Of a stretch of 64,000 nt of DNA, positions 26,009 to 35,288 are shown one piece after another. Position numbers and translations under genes: made by a program. This DNA is from SAR202 cluster bacterium (GTDB lineage: Bacteria; Chloroflexota; Dehalococcoidia; Lucifugimonadales; UBA2962). A model generated the notes under the pieces. The model was not told the origin of the DNA. It worked only from the letters and a program-made list of their open reading frames with translations, and did not search any database. Every line of letters begins with the position of its first letter. The first letter of the stretch is position 1. The stretch spans positions 62,001-126,000 of the forward strand of contig JAKUTS010000002.1 of the NCBI GenBank assembly GCA_022447925.1, given 5' to 3'.

Positions 26009-26890
26009 ATGGCAGATCACCTCCAAGATTCATACGAACTATGCACACAGATCACCAGATCTGAGGCAAAGAATTTTTACTATGCATTTGTAACTCTACC
26101 ACCTCATAAACGTTCAGCTATATATGCGATATATGCATTCGCCAGATACTGTGATGACATTTCAGACAGTAACGACACTCTTAATCCTTCAGAACAATTT
26201 GTTAATGTCAGAAAAGAGCTTACAAACAGCTTAGATGGTAACTTGACTGAAAACCCTATAATACCTGCGTTAATCGATACAATTAACAAATTCGAGATAC
26301 CAAATAGTTATTTTTATGAACTAATTGATGGGGTTGAAATGGATCTAACAAAGTCACGTTTTTCAAACTTTCAAGAGCTCAAGGATTACTGTTACAAAGT
26401 GGCTTCGATTGTGGGATTGATAAGTATAAACATATTCGGATACAAAGGTCCCAAAGCAAACCAATATGCCATCGACTTAGGAATTGCAATGCAATTAACC
26501 AACATTATGCGTGATTTAAAGGAGGATGCTGATCGCGACCGAATTTATCTACCACAAGATGAAATGAAACAATTTGGATATAAAGAAACCGACATGTTAG
26601 AAGGAGTAATGAATGACAATTTCAAGCGACTTATGGAGTTTCAAGTTCGGAGGGCCCGTTCGTACTTCAATTCAGGAATTAAGTTATTAGATTTTCTCCA
26701 ACAAGATGCAATAGGATGCACTTCCATATTACACAACCTATACTCTCGAATACTGGACAGGATCGAAGACAATGGATATGACGTTTTCTCAGAACGTGTT
26801 TCTTTAACAAGTGTTGAGAAAGTAACGATTATGACAAAATTTTTCTTGATTTCGGGGTTAAATAAAATAAATCTACTAAACCGTCGGTAG
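26009..26890 (+). CDS. Squalene/phytoene synthase family protein (HpnD-like)
   Basis: This is a 293-residue head-to-head prenyl synthase. The first Asp-rich motif is in RYCDDISD (D49, D50, D53). The second is M-R-D169-L-K-E-D173, followed by DRDRIYLP. Members make presqualene diphosphate (HpnD), squalene or phytoene. Its place next to hpnH, hpnG and the cyclase favours squalene. The usual partners HpnC and HpnE are not in the window, so it either makes squalene alone or works with genes elsewhere. It heads a six-gene unit that runs to 31388. Confidence 0.9.
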   Translation: MADHLQDSYELCTQITRSEAKNFYYAFVTLPPHKRSAIYAIYAFARYCDDISDSNDTLNPSEQFVNVRKELTNSLDGNLTENPIIPALIDTINKFEIPNSYFYELIDGVEMDLTKSRFSNFQELKDYCYKVASIVGLISINIFGYKGPKANQYAIDLGIAMQLTNIMRDLKEDADRDRIYLPQDEMKQFGYKETDMLEGVMNDNFKRLMEFQVRRARSYFNSGIKLLDFLQQDAIGCTSILHNLYSRILDRIEDNGYDVFSERVSLTSVEKVTIMTKFFLISGLNKINLLNRR

Positions 26891-26901
26891 AGAAATTTAC
26901 C

Positions 26902-27894
26902 ATGTCTAAGCCACACGTATTAATTCTAGCGCCATTCTCAAAGCAATCTATAGATGAACTGAGTCGCCGGTTTAATATAACCCATTGTAGCTGGCTCGAA
27001 AGCATGAAATTAAGAGATCCTGATGAAATGGCTAACATGATTAATCACCATAATTCTACAGCTGTTGTAATCGAATCAGATTTCATATTTGAAGAAACTC
27101 TTGAACAAGTTGAATCACTAAAGTTTATCGGAATATGCAGATCTGCTATTAATCATGTTGATGTCGATTCGGCGACCAGAAATAATATTGCTGTTGTGAA
27201 CTCACCGGCGCGTAACGCAAGAGCGGTCGCAGAATATGTTTTATCTGTAATGTTGAACATCGCCAGGAAAACGACAGCAGCTAATAATTATGTTCACTCA
27301 CGGATGTGGAAGAACCCTATTGATGCATATATTCAATTTAGAGGCACAGAGCTTAACGGAAAAACTTTTGGCTTGCTAGGTATGGGAGATATAGGAAAAG
27401 AAATCGCAGACCTGATGAATAAAATTGGCATGAAAATAGTAGCCCATGACCCTTATATTGAAACTGCACCTGAATATGTAACCCTAACAAACATTAATCA
27501 ATTACTAGCCTGTTCCGACTTTTTGGCAACTGTAGCTCCTCTAAATCAAGAAACATTGGGTTTTCTAGACAGGAAAAGACTATCTCAGATGAAAAAAGGC
27601 TCAGCATTAATAACAGTGTCAGGAGTATCAATAGTCGACCAAACAGAATTGTTAAAATTCATTGAATCTGGTTATTTATCGGGAGCCGCTATTGACGTAT
27701 TCGACACACACCCAGTTGCTCCAGACAGTCCACTGCTTTCAAATGACCAGCTTATGCTAACTCCTCACATAGGAGGTGCTACTGATGAAACCATAGATCG
27801 ATATTCAAACATGATAGCAACAGATTTACTGCTTTTCTTAGAAAAGGCAAAACCGATTAACATACTAAATCCTGAGGTCCTGAATCATATCTAA
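26902..27894 (+). CDS. D-isomer-specific 2-hydroxyacid dehydrogenase (PGDH-like)
   Basis: This is a 330-residue NAD-dependent dehydrogenase. The nucleotide motif is G157-L-L-G-M-G-D-I-G165. The substrate Arg lies in the LITVSGVS region equivalent, the family Asp/Glu follows, and catalytic H289 is in LTPHIGGAT. It has no C-terminal ACT domain, so it is not a full-length SerA. It starts 11 bases after the squalene/phytoene synthase gene and overlaps the kinase. The substrate is unknown; phosphoglycerate, glyoxylate and sugar-acid-type substrates are possible. Confidence 0.9.
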   Translation: MSKPHVLILAPFSKQSIDELSRRFNITHCSWLESMKLRDPDEMANMINHHNSTAVVIESDFIFEETLEQVESLKFIGICRSAINHVDVDSATRNNIAVVNSPARNARAVAEYVLSVMLNIARKTTAANNYVHSRMWKNPIDAYIQFRGTELNGKTFGLLGMGDIGKEIADLMNKIGMKIVAHDPYIETAPEYVTLTNINQLLACSDFLATVAPLNQETLGFLDRKRLSQMKKGSALITVSGVSIVDQTELLKFIESGYLSGAAIDVFDTHPVAPDSPLLSNDQLMLTPHIGGATDETIDRYSNMIATDLLLFLEKAKPINILNPEVLNHI

Positions 27895-29371
27895 TTTCTC
27901 TGTCATCATCATAGACGCCGGAACTAGCTGTATACGATGTCACATCGTGGACAGTAAAGGAATCATGTTGAAAACCGAGCAGGTCAACTGGCCGAAAAAT
28001 ATCATAGATGACGGGCTAACTTTAGCAAGAGAGTTCGATGCTCAGGAAATAACCAACTCAATATACTCTTTAATAAATAAAACGACAGATTCCGTTGATC
28101 TGGAAGTGAAAGCTGTTGCTGTGACCGGAATGAGACAGGCGATCGCAATGCTTGATCAACATAATCGTGAAATATATTTAGGTCCTAATATTGATTTACG
28201 TGCTATCTTCGAAGGATCAGAAATCGACTCAAAATATCGATCAGAAATATATAAAACTACTGGTAGGCTACCTTCTTTCTTGTTCGCTAACGCTAAACTT
28301 GAATGGATTAGAAGGCATTCACCAGATAAATATCACAGAATTGACAAAGTAATCACCCTTGTGGACTGGATAATATGGACTTTAACCGGTGAAATTATGT
28401 CTGAAACATCACTCGCCGGCGAAGCAGGATTGTTAGATATTTCTACTAAAACTTGGGCTGCTGATTTATTTAAGTTATTGGACTTACCAATTAACAAGAA
28501 CATACCTCTATTGAATATAGGAGACATAGCCGGCAAAGTAACTAAAAGTGTATCTGCGATTACTAACCTTCCCGTTGGAACTAAAGTCACATCTGCTGGA
28601 GCTGATACTCAGTGCGGGGCACTGGGAACAGGCGCGATACACCCAAATGATATTACAATTATTTCAGGATGGAGCAGTCCCATACAATGGGTTACTGAAA
28701 GACCTACCGCAGCTGAGGATGCTAGCACTTGGTTTGGCTGTCACGCTCTTCGAGACTATTGGGTTAGTGAGCTTACAGCAGGAGACACTGGACACTCATA
28801 TAATTGGATATCAAAACTTTTACGCCAACCCCCATCAAAATTAGATGAAATGGCTAGTTCAATAGAACCAGGTTCTGAAGGAACAAGTATGTTTTTTGCA
28901 GAATCAGAAATTAATATGAGTAAGATTGGGATCGCCACTGGGGGAATTGTTTTCCCAACTCCTATCACAATGAATGAAAGGAGTGATGGCCATATAGCGA
29001 GAGCGGCTCTAGAATCGATCTCATACACAATTAAAGCCAGAATATCTCAAATTTCGCGTATTTTAGATAATACACCTGAGAACGTTTACTTAGGTGGAGG
29101 TATGGCCAAGGCCGATATATTCTCTCAGATAACAGCGGACATTCTAAACAGGGAAATAAATGTTGCCAATGTTTGTAATGCAAATGCTATGGGGGGATTT
29201 ATTGCTGGAATCACCGCTTTAAACGAATATCCTTCCTTACTAACCGCAGCAACTGAAATAAAACCGAAGCTTAGTATAAAAAGTCCAAACCCATCAAATG
29301 CACTCATGTATCAGGACTTATATGACAACTGGAAACATACTTCAGTAAAATTGAAATCCATTAATAGTTAA
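27887..29371 (+). CDS. FGGY-family carbohydrate kinase with apparent ATA start
   Basis: This is a two-domain sugar kinase, about 494 residues. With the standard GTG at 27947 it would lose its ATP-binding N-terminus. The 20 codons before that GTG are open and encode SNFSVIIIDAGTSCIRC, the first FGGY strand and phosphate-1 loop. No ATG, GTG or TTG occurs in frame after the stop at 27881. The best start is ATA at 27887, nine bases after GAGG (27874-27877), overlapping the dehydrogenase stop by eight bases; ATC at 27884 is the alternative. The C-terminal half has the VYLGGGMAKADIFSQITADIL signature. It could be a xylulose/rhamnulose/fuculose-type kinase; the sugar is not known. Confidence 0.85.
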   Translation: MSNFSVIIIDAGTSCIRCHIVDSKGIMLKTEQVNWPKNIIDDGLTLAREFDAQEITNSIYSLINKTTDSVDLEVKAVAVTGMRQAIAMLDQHNREIYLGPNIDLRAIFEGSEIDSKYRSEIYKTTGRLPSFLFANAKLEWIRRHSPDKYHRIDKVITLVDWIIWTLTGEIMSETSLAGEAGLLDISTKTWAADLFKLLDLPINKNIPLLNIGDIAGKVTKSVSAITNLPVGTKVTSAGADTQCGALGTGAIHPNDITIISGWSSPIQWVTERPTAAEDASTWFGCHALRDYWVSELTAGDTGHSYNWISKLLRQPPSKLDEMASSIEPGSEGTSMFFAESEINMSKIGIATGGIVFPTPITMNERSDGHIARAALESISYTIKARISQISRILDNTPENVYLGGGMAKADIFSQITADILNREINVANVCNANAMGGFIAGITALNEYPSLLTAATEIKPKLSIKSPNPSNALMYQDLYDNWKHTSVKLKSINS

Positions 29372-29384
29372 ATTTAGTGAAAAT

Positions 29385-30065
29385 ATGAATAATGAACTTT
29401 TTATAAATGAAAAGTCTGAGGTGGCAGCCATTTCGCGCGAAATGGCTGATTTAGATTTGGTATCAGGATCTAGCGGAAACGTTAGTATGAGGATACTTAA
29501 TCAAAAATCTGGTTATATGGCTATTACGCCTATGGGCTTACCATATTCCGAACTCCAAGATAAGGACATAGTTGTTGTAGATGAAGAGTTAGAGTCAATT
29601 GATGATTCTGGTGTACCGTCATCTGAATCCCTTTTGCATTTAGGAATATATCGTTCTAGGCCGGATGTTAAAGCTGTTATTCACACTCATTCCACCTTCT
29701 CTTCTGTTGCAGCGTTAACTCACGATGGTATCCCACCAATTTTAGACGAAATGGTGATATATATTGGAGGCTCAATACAGGTTTCTGAATATGCATTCCC
29801 AGGTTCTGAGGAATTAGCTAAAAACGTTTGTAAAGCATTGGGAGATAAAAACGCGGCACTAATTAGTAATCATGGAGCGGTATCAGTAGGCACTAATTTG
29901 CGAGAAGCTTTGAATGTTAGTATTCTGATGGAAAGAATCGCTAAAATATACTGTTATGCCCGTATGAATAATCAAATGAACCCACTACCTGAAAGTGCTA
30001 TCGAGAAAGAAAGAGCGATCTTTGAGATGAAAAGAAAATCAAAACAATCCAACGGAGAATATTAG
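29385..30065 (+). CDS. Class II aldolase/adducin family protein (FucA-like)
   Basis: This is a 226-residue zinc aldolase of the fuculose-1-phosphate / ribulose-5-phosphate-4-epimerase group. GSSGNVSMRI binds the substrate phosphate, VIHTHSTFSS gives the first zinc His pair, and LISNHGAVSVG supplies the third ligand. It lies 13 bases after the kinase gene, so a kinase-then-aldolase sequence (phosphorylated ketose cleaved to DHAP or glycolaldehyde phosphate plus an aldehyde) is the natural reading. The alternative is a dehydratase or epimerase, as several relatives do other chemistry. Confidence 0.9.
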   Translation: MNNELFINEKSEVAAISREMADLDLVSGSSGNVSMRILNQKSGYMAITPMGLPYSELQDKDIVVVDEELESIDDSGVPSSESLLHLGIYRSRPDVKAVIHTHSTFSSVAALTHDGIPPILDEMVIYIGGSIQVSEYAFPGSEELAKNVCKALGDKNAALISNHGAVSVGTNLREALNVSILMERIAKIYCYARMNNQMNPLPESAIEKERAIFEMKRKSKQSNGEY

Positions 30066-30066
30066 A

Positions 30067-30438
30067 ATGGTAAGTGTACCGAGCTTTCTTTTAAGAAAAC
30101 TATATGTGAAAGGTAGCCTCAAGAATACTGATACAGGATTCCAGTTTCAACTGAGAAACAGTTTAGGATCAGGATATGCACATAAAATGATGCCATTAGA
30201 AATAGATGATGAAGTATTAGAAATCACAAACTGTTTCTTTTGGCAGAACCAAAAGCGGCAATGTTTCGACCAAGTCTCTGAATCTAATACATTTACTCTA
30301 GCCATGAATAGTGATATCACAATTCAAGTTGACAATATAGAACTCAATTCAGATCCACATAAAATCACAATGGCTTTTGATGTTCCAGGTCTTGGAAATT
30401 TAAGATTTGATTTTACGGACCAGCCGAGCGGGATTTAA
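30067..30438 (+). CDS. Conserved-looking protein of unknown function
   Basis: I do not recognise a named domain in this 123-residue protein. It begins VSVPSFLLRKLYVKGSLKN and continues with alternating hydrophobic residues that suggest a beta-sandwich. It has no signal peptide, no membrane helix and few Cys. It starts one base after the aldolase stop, so it is translated with the aldolase. A compact beta domain beside a sugar aldolase could be a subunit or a binding module. Coding quality (codon pattern, tight spacing) is good. Confidence 0.7.
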   Translation: MVSVPSFLLRKLYVKGSLKNTDTGFQFQLRNSLGSGYAHKMMPLEIDDEVLEITNCFFWQNQKRQCFDQVSESNTFTLAMNSDITIQVDNIELNSDPHKITMAFDVPGLGNLRFDFTDQPSGI

Positions 30439-30452
30439 AAATCAAAACAAAT

Positions 30453-31388
30453 ATGAAAATAGCGATTACTGGAGGATCTGGTTACGTTGGTTCATGTTTA
30501 ATTAAAAAGCTCGAAAAGGAAGCTTGGGTAGATTCCATTCTCTCTTTAGACATAAACCCACCAACTGCCAACTTACACCAAAAGACAACTTATAGAGTTC
30601 ATGATCTAGTAAACCCTTTTGATGATTTGATGACGAAATTTAAACCAGATGTCCTGATACATCTTTCATTCGTACTTAAGCCAACTCGAAACCGAGAAAA
30701 AACTGAAAAAGTAAACCTTCAAGGCACTTTGAATGCGCTAAGTGCTGCAGAAGCTTCAAAAGCAAAGCAATTTATATACTTTAGCAGCACGACAATATAT
30801 GGAGCTTACCCAGACAATCCTATATGGCTAAATGAAAACTCACTGATAAGGCCAAAATCTCGATTCCAGTATGCCGTAGATAAAGCAAAATCAGAATTCC
30901 TAATTGAAAAGTTTGCATCAAATAATCGGTCGCTCAAAATATTAATCTTACGAGGATGCCCTGTGATGGGCCCTAATGCAAATAATTTTATATCTCGCGC
31001 ATTTCAAAAACCGTTGCTCATAGGATTAAGGAACTATGATCCACCTATGCAATTTATTCATGAAGATGATGTTGTTAATCTCATGGAATTCGCGATGCTC
31101 AACGAGATATCCGGCACATATAATATTGCTGGAGAGGGCACAATTACCTGGTCAGAAATGGCCAAATTAATACGCGCAAAGATGATTAGCTTACCTGCAT
31201 TTCTATTGTCCTTACTAACTGAAATATCATGGCAAACTAGAATACAGTCTGAGTCTAACAGTTCAGGCTTAGACTTCATTAAATACAGATGGACTGCATC
31301 AACTCAAAAACTAAAAGAAACCTTAAACTATCAGTTTATCCACAGTTCACATAGCGCATGGCAAACGTTTTGTGACAAGAAAACTTAA
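30453..31388 (+). CDS. NAD-dependent epimerase/dehydratase (extended SDR)
   Basis: This is a 311-residue extended SDR. The Rossmann motif is TGGSGYVGS near residues 7-15, the catalytic Ser/Thr lie in FSSTTIYG, and Y-A-V-D-K gives the catalytic Tyr/Lys pair. A PPMQFIHEDDV motif is typical of the nucleotide-sugar epimerase branch. It ends the unit that begins with the squalene/phytoene synthase gene. Substrate could be a nucleotide sugar or another hydroxyl-bearing compound. Confidence 0.9.
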   Translation: MKIAITGGSGYVGSCLIKKLEKEAWVDSILSLDINPPTANLHQKTTYRVHDLVNPFDDLMTKFKPDVLIHLSFVLKPTRNREKTEKVNLQGTLNALSAAEASKAKQFIYFSSTTIYGAYPDNPIWLNENSLIRPKSRFQYAVDKAKSEFLIEKFASNNRSLKILILRGCPVMGPNANNFISRAFQKPLLIGLRNYDPPMQFIHEDDVVNLMEFAMLNEISGTYNIAGEGTITWSEMAKLIRAKMISLPAFLLSLLTEISWQTRIQSESNSSGLDFIKYRWTASTQKLKETLNYQFIHSSHSAWQTFCDKKT

Positions 31389-31436
31389 ATAGACAAGATG
31401 TGTTCTGAATTAACGCCTCGGAATTATTTTTATTGG

Positions 31437-31461
31437 ACGACAATTGAACGAATATTGTTGT
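31437..31461. promoter_or_regulatory. Near-perfect inverted repeat upstream of sufB
   Basis: ACGACAAT, nine bases, ATTGTTGT: seven of eight arm positions pair. It lies 70 bases upstream of sufB and overlaps a TAAAAT hexamer at 31461-31466. A repressor of the SufR/IscR class could act here. No such regulator gene is in the window, so this is a suggestion from position. Confidence 0.3.
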
Positions 31462-31531
31462 AAAATTAAAGGGTCCAAAAACTAGTAATTTATTTGTGCT
31501 AAATAATTGACCAGAAATAATATATCGAACC

Positions 31532-33034
31532 ATGAATCAAGGGAAAATGACTACAGATCCAAATACAATTTCAAGAACTTCTGAAATAAAGACTGACTAT
31601 AAATGGGGATTCACTACAGATATTGAGGCGGAAACTTTACCAAAGGGTTTAACAGAAGAAACCGTAAGATTCATTTCTCATAAAAAAGGTGAGCCGGAAT
31701 TTATGCTAAATTGGCGTCTTAAGGCGTATCACCACTTTATGAAATTGTTAGATTCAGAGAGTGAGCCCGACTGGGCAATGATTGAATACCCAAAAATTGA
31801 CTTTCAAGATATGCACTATTACTCTGCTCCAGTCAAAAAAGACAGTCCTAAAAGCCTGGATGAAGTAGATCCTGAGTTGGTTGAAGCATTTAATAAACTA
31901 GGGATTCCATTACATGAGCAAAAAACACTTGCTGGCGTAGTAGAAGAACAAAAGTCTGATATAGCAGTTGATGCCGTTTTTGATTCTGTTTCAGTAGCCA
32001 CTACATACAAAGAAACTCTTGAAAAAGCGGGGGTGATATTCTGTTCTGTAAGCGAAGCAGTACAGAAGTATCCAGAATTGATTGAGAAGTACTTAGGATC
32101 GGTAGTTCCATATACCGACAACTTTTATGCGAGTTTAAATGCTGCCGTTTTCAGCGACGGGTCATTTGTATACGTCCCTGAAGGAGTGAGATGCCCTATT
32201 GAGCTGATGACTTACTTCAGAATAAATACTGAAGAATCGGGACAATTTGAGAGGACTTTAATAGTCGCTGACAAAGGAAGTTATGTAAGCTACCTGGAAG
32301 GCTGTACCGCGCCGTTTAGAAAAACAAATCAACTACATGCCGCGGTCGTTGAGCTAGTTGCTCTTGAAGATGCAGAAATTAAGTACTCAACTTTACAAAA
32401 CTGGTTCCCGGGTGACAAAGATGGAAAAGGCGGGGTATACAACTTTGTTACTAAAAGAGGTAAAGCATTAGGTGATAGATCAAAAATATCTTGGACTCAA
32501 GTAGAAACCGGGTCCGCAATTACATGGAAATACCCGTCTGTAATCTTGCAGGGCGATGATACGACAGGCGAATTTTACTCTGTCGCATTAGTTGCCAACA
32601 GGCAACAAGCAGATACAGGAACCAAAATGATTCATCTAGGAAAAAATACCAAGAGCACGATCGTTGCTAAAGGTATTTCTGCAGGCAAAGGCCAAAATAC
32701 GTACCGAGGAATGGTACAAATCATGCCAAAAGCTGAGAATGCAACTAATTTCACCATATGTGATTCTTTGTTAATTGGAGATAACTGTGGAGCTCATACA
32801 GTTCCCTACATTGAAGTAAGAAATCCGACAGCCAGAATGGAACATGAAGCATCCACTTCAAAAGTTAGTGACGCCAAGCTCTTTTATGCAATGCAAAGAG
32901 GTCTAAGCGAGGAAGAAGCTCATTACATGATAATAAATGGGTTTTGCAGAGGCATATTTAAAGAGCTTCCATTCGAATTCGCGATGGAAGCATCTCAATT
33001 GCTTAAAGTCAGCCTAGAAGGCGCTGTGGGCTAA
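31532..33034 (+). CDS. sufB: SUF Fe-S assembly protein SufB
   Basis: This is a 500-residue scaffold subunit of SufBCD. Hallmarks are [19 protein letters not shown] at about 50-68 and the beta-helix region with [22 protein letters not shown], which holds the conserved Cys-bearing loop. [30 protein letters not shown] and MARMEHEAS-type C-terminal segments are also present. A second ATG at 31547 has a better Shine-Dalgarno and may be the true start. It is the first gene of a suf operon that runs to 37873. Confidence 0.96.
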   Translation: MNQGKMTTDPNTISRTSEIKTDYKWGFTTDIEAETLPKGLTEETVRFISHKKGEPEFMLNWRLKAYHHFMKLLDSESEPDWAMIEYPKIDFQDMHYYSAPVKKDSPKSLDEVDPELVEAFNKLGIPLHEQKTLAGVVEEQKSDIAVDAVFDSVSVATTYKETLEKAGVIFCSVSEAVQKYPELIEKYLGSVVPYTDNFYASLNAAVFSDGSFVYVPEGVRCPIELMTYFRINTEESGQFERTLIVADKGSYVSYLEGCTAPFRKTNQLHAAVVELVALEDAEIKYSTLQNWFPGDKDGKGGVYNFVTKRGKALGDRSKISWTQVETGSAITWKYPSVILQGDDTTGEFYSVALVANRQQADTGTKMIHLGKNTKSTIVAKGISAGKGQNTYRGMVQIMPKAENATNFTICDSLLIGDNCGAHTVPYIEVRNPTARMEHEASTSKVSDAKLFYAMQRGLSEEEAHYMIINGFCRGIFKELPFEFAMEASQLLKVSLEGAVG

Positions 33035-33111
33035 AATCCCACAGGATTAAAACACTCGTTTCTTTAAATAAAACATCTAATAAATCAAGGATCTTAAAAG
33101 TAAAACTATCT

Positions 33112-33891
33112 ATGCTCGAAATCAAAGAATTACATGCCGTAGTAGCTGAAAATCAAACAGAAATCCTAAAGGGTATAAACCTCTCTGTAAAGGCGGGAGA
33201 GGTACACGCGATAATGGGCCCTAATGGCAGTGGCAAAAGCACATTAGCCAATGTTCTTGCAGGCCAACCCGATTATGAGGTGAGCTCAGGAACAATAGAA
33301 TTTAAAAAAGAGGATCTGTTGTCATTACCTCCTGACGAAAGAGCCCTAAAGGGTATATTCCTGGCGTTTCAATATCCTATGGAACTGCCTGGTGTTCGTA
33401 GCTGGCAGTTTATAAAGGCTGCACTTGATGCGAAGCTAAGATACACAGATAAAAAGGAACTCTCAGCGCGTGAGTTCGATAAAATTTTCAAGGAGATCAC
33501 CGCCAGCATGGATATGAGTCAGGATCTGATGCGAAGATCAGTCAATGAAGGATTTTCCGGTGGAGAGAAAAAACGATCAGAAATGATACAGATGTTGATG
33601 TTAGCTCCTGAACTCGCTGTGCTGGACGAAACGGACTCTGGGTTAGATATTGATGCGCTAAAAACTGTGGCTAATGGTGTAAATCGACATCGCAACGAAA
33701 AGAATGCGGTAATACTAGTTACCCACTATCAACGACTATTAAATTACATCAAACCAGACTACGTACATGTCCTTATAAACGGCAAAATTGCTAGATCTGG
33801 AGGTCCAGAACTTGCCAAGGAATTAGAATCTAAGGGATATGATTGGATCAAAGATGAGGCTAGTAAAAGCAATAATGGAAAATCAAAGTAG
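33112..33891 (+). CDS. sufC: SUF Fe-S assembly ATPase SufC
   Basis: This is a 259-residue ABC-type ATPase that powers the SufBCD scaffold. Walker A GPNGSGKST is near residue 36-44, the Q-loop is in AFQYP, the ABC signature is FSGGEKKRSE, and LAVLDETDSGLDIDALK is the Walker B/D-loop. The late HYQRLLNYIKPDYVHV segment is diagnostic of SufC. A 77-base gap separates it from sufB. It ends one base inside sufD. Confidence 0.97.
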   Translation: MLEIKELHAVVAENQTEILKGINLSVKAGEVHAIMGPNGSGKSTLANVLAGQPDYEVSSGTIEFKKEDLLSLPPDERALKGIFLAFQYPMELPGVRSWQFIKAALDAKLRYTDKKELSAREFDKIFKEITASMDMSQDLMRRSVNEGFSGGEKKRSEMIQMLMLAPELAVLDETDSGLDIDALKTVANGVNRHRNEKNAVILVTHYQRLLNYIKPDYVHVLINGKIARSGGPELAKELESKGYDWIKDEASKSNNGKSK

Positions 33892-35267
33892 TGCCAAATA
33901 CAGAAACTTCATCAATAATAAACAAATATGCAAGATATCTGAACCAACATAATGAGTTTTCAGATTGGTTATCCGTATCCGATAACTCAATGGATAATTC
34001 TCTTAGAATCAATGCTATAAATGAATTTCAGAAAATTGGATTCCCCACTGCATTAAGAGGAAATGAGGCATGGAAATTTACCAATGTAAATCCTATTGCC
34101 AATCAGGATTTTGATTTTGATTTTAAGGGCCAGAATACTGAATTAAATTCAAAGATGATCAGCGAGGCTGGTCCATATTCCGACCAATGGAACACCATAA
34201 CACTAGTCAACGGAATTTATAATAAAGCACTTTCTAGAACCCACGATGCAGGAATCGTGATCAGAACCTTGGGATCTAAAGATACTAACTGTTCTTTGGG
34301 TACTCATGCTGACGTAAAGTCTAATGGTTTTATCGCTATAAATACTGCCTTCATAAACGATGGAGCCGAAATATTAGTCTCAAAGAATTATCAGGCTAAT
34401 GCTCCAATCAATATAGTCCACATAAGTACTGGCGAAAGTGGTCCTCGAGTAACATATCCCCGAATACTTGTGATCCTGGAAAGTAATAGCTCAGCTTCAA
34501 TAATAGAGAGTTATATTTCTATCAACTCAGATTCTCAATTCACCAACGCTGTAACTGAAATTTCTGTTGGTGAAGGTTCTCAGCTTAACCACTATAGATA
34601 TCTTCAAGAAAGTCCGTCTGGGTTTCATATTGGATCAACAGTAGTAGACCAAAACGCCTATTCATCTTTCAACACTGTGTCCTATTCAAAAGGATCAAAA
34701 GTCGGGAGGAATGACCTTTTGGTTCGATTGAATGAAGCCGGTGCAAAGTGTGATATCCGTGGTCTGTACTTTACAGAAGGCGACCAACATATAGACAATC
34801 ATATAAACGTAGATCATGCAGCTCCAAACACATATAGTAACCAATATTTTAAAGGCATTCTCGCAGATGCTTCCAGAGCAGTTTTTAGTGGCAGAACTCT
34901 GATACGAAAAATCGCTCAAAAATCTGAGGCTTTGCAGGGAGACAAAAACTTAATTCTGTCCGAAGGTGCTAGAGTAAATACAAAACCTAGCTTGGAAATC
35001 TATGCAGATGATATTCAAGCTGCTCATGGCGCTACTGCAGGCGCAATCCCAGATGATCAAATCATGTATATGCTCGCAAGAGGTTTGGATATGGAAACAG
35101 CAACGTCTTTTCTTATACAAGGTTTTGCCAATGAAATAATAGACTCAATAAAACTAGATGAGTTTCAGAAATATCTACTGAATTACTTTGACACATCTCT
35201 GCCTAAATTCCGGTTCCAAGGATTCGGCAAAGGAAAAGTTTATGGCGGTCCAGTTGAGCGAGTTTAA
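33891..35267 (+). CDS. sufD: SUF Fe-S assembly protein SufD
   Basis: This is a 458-residue beta-helix partner of SufB. It has the RGNEAWKFTN segment near the N-terminus, the long central right-handed helix, and the diagnostic C-terminal block IHIDNHINVD-type stretch, FKGILADASRAVFSGRTLIRK and KPSLEIYADDIQAAHGATAGAI. It begins with GTG on the last base of sufC's stop (TAGTG). SufD stabilises the scaffold and contributes to iron entry. Confidence 0.95.
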   Translation: MPNTETSSIINKYARYLNQHNEFSDWLSVSDNSMDNSLRINAINEFQKIGFPTALRGNEAWKFTNVNPIANQDFDFDFKGQNTELNSKMISEAGPYSDQWNTITLVNGIYNKALSRTHDAGIVIRTLGSKDTNCSLGTHADVKSNGFIAINTAFINDGAEILVSKNYQANAPINIVHISTGESGPRVTYPRILVILESNSSASIIESYISINSDSQFTNAVTEISVGEGSQLNHYRYLQESPSGFHIGSTVVDQNAYSSFNTVSYSKGSKVGRNDLLVRLNEAGAKCDIRGLYFTEGDQHIDNHINVDHAAPNTYSNQYFKGILADASRAVFSGRTLIRKIAQKSEALQGDKNLILSEGARVNTKPSLEIYADDIQAAHGATAGAIPDDQIMYMLARGLDMETATSFLIQGFANEIIDSIKLDEFQKYLLNYFDTSLPKFRFQGFGKGKVYGGPVERV

Positions 35268-35288
35268 ATTAATAGGCCGGAACTCAAT

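Noticed and set aside
27947-29371. Kinase starting at GTG 27947
   Set aside because: This start removes the first strand and phosphate loop that the upstream open codons encode, so it would be a truncated kinase.
33035-33111. AATCC-CACA-GGATT hairpin after sufB
   Set aside because: Only a five-base stem with no T run; probably chance in an operon gap.
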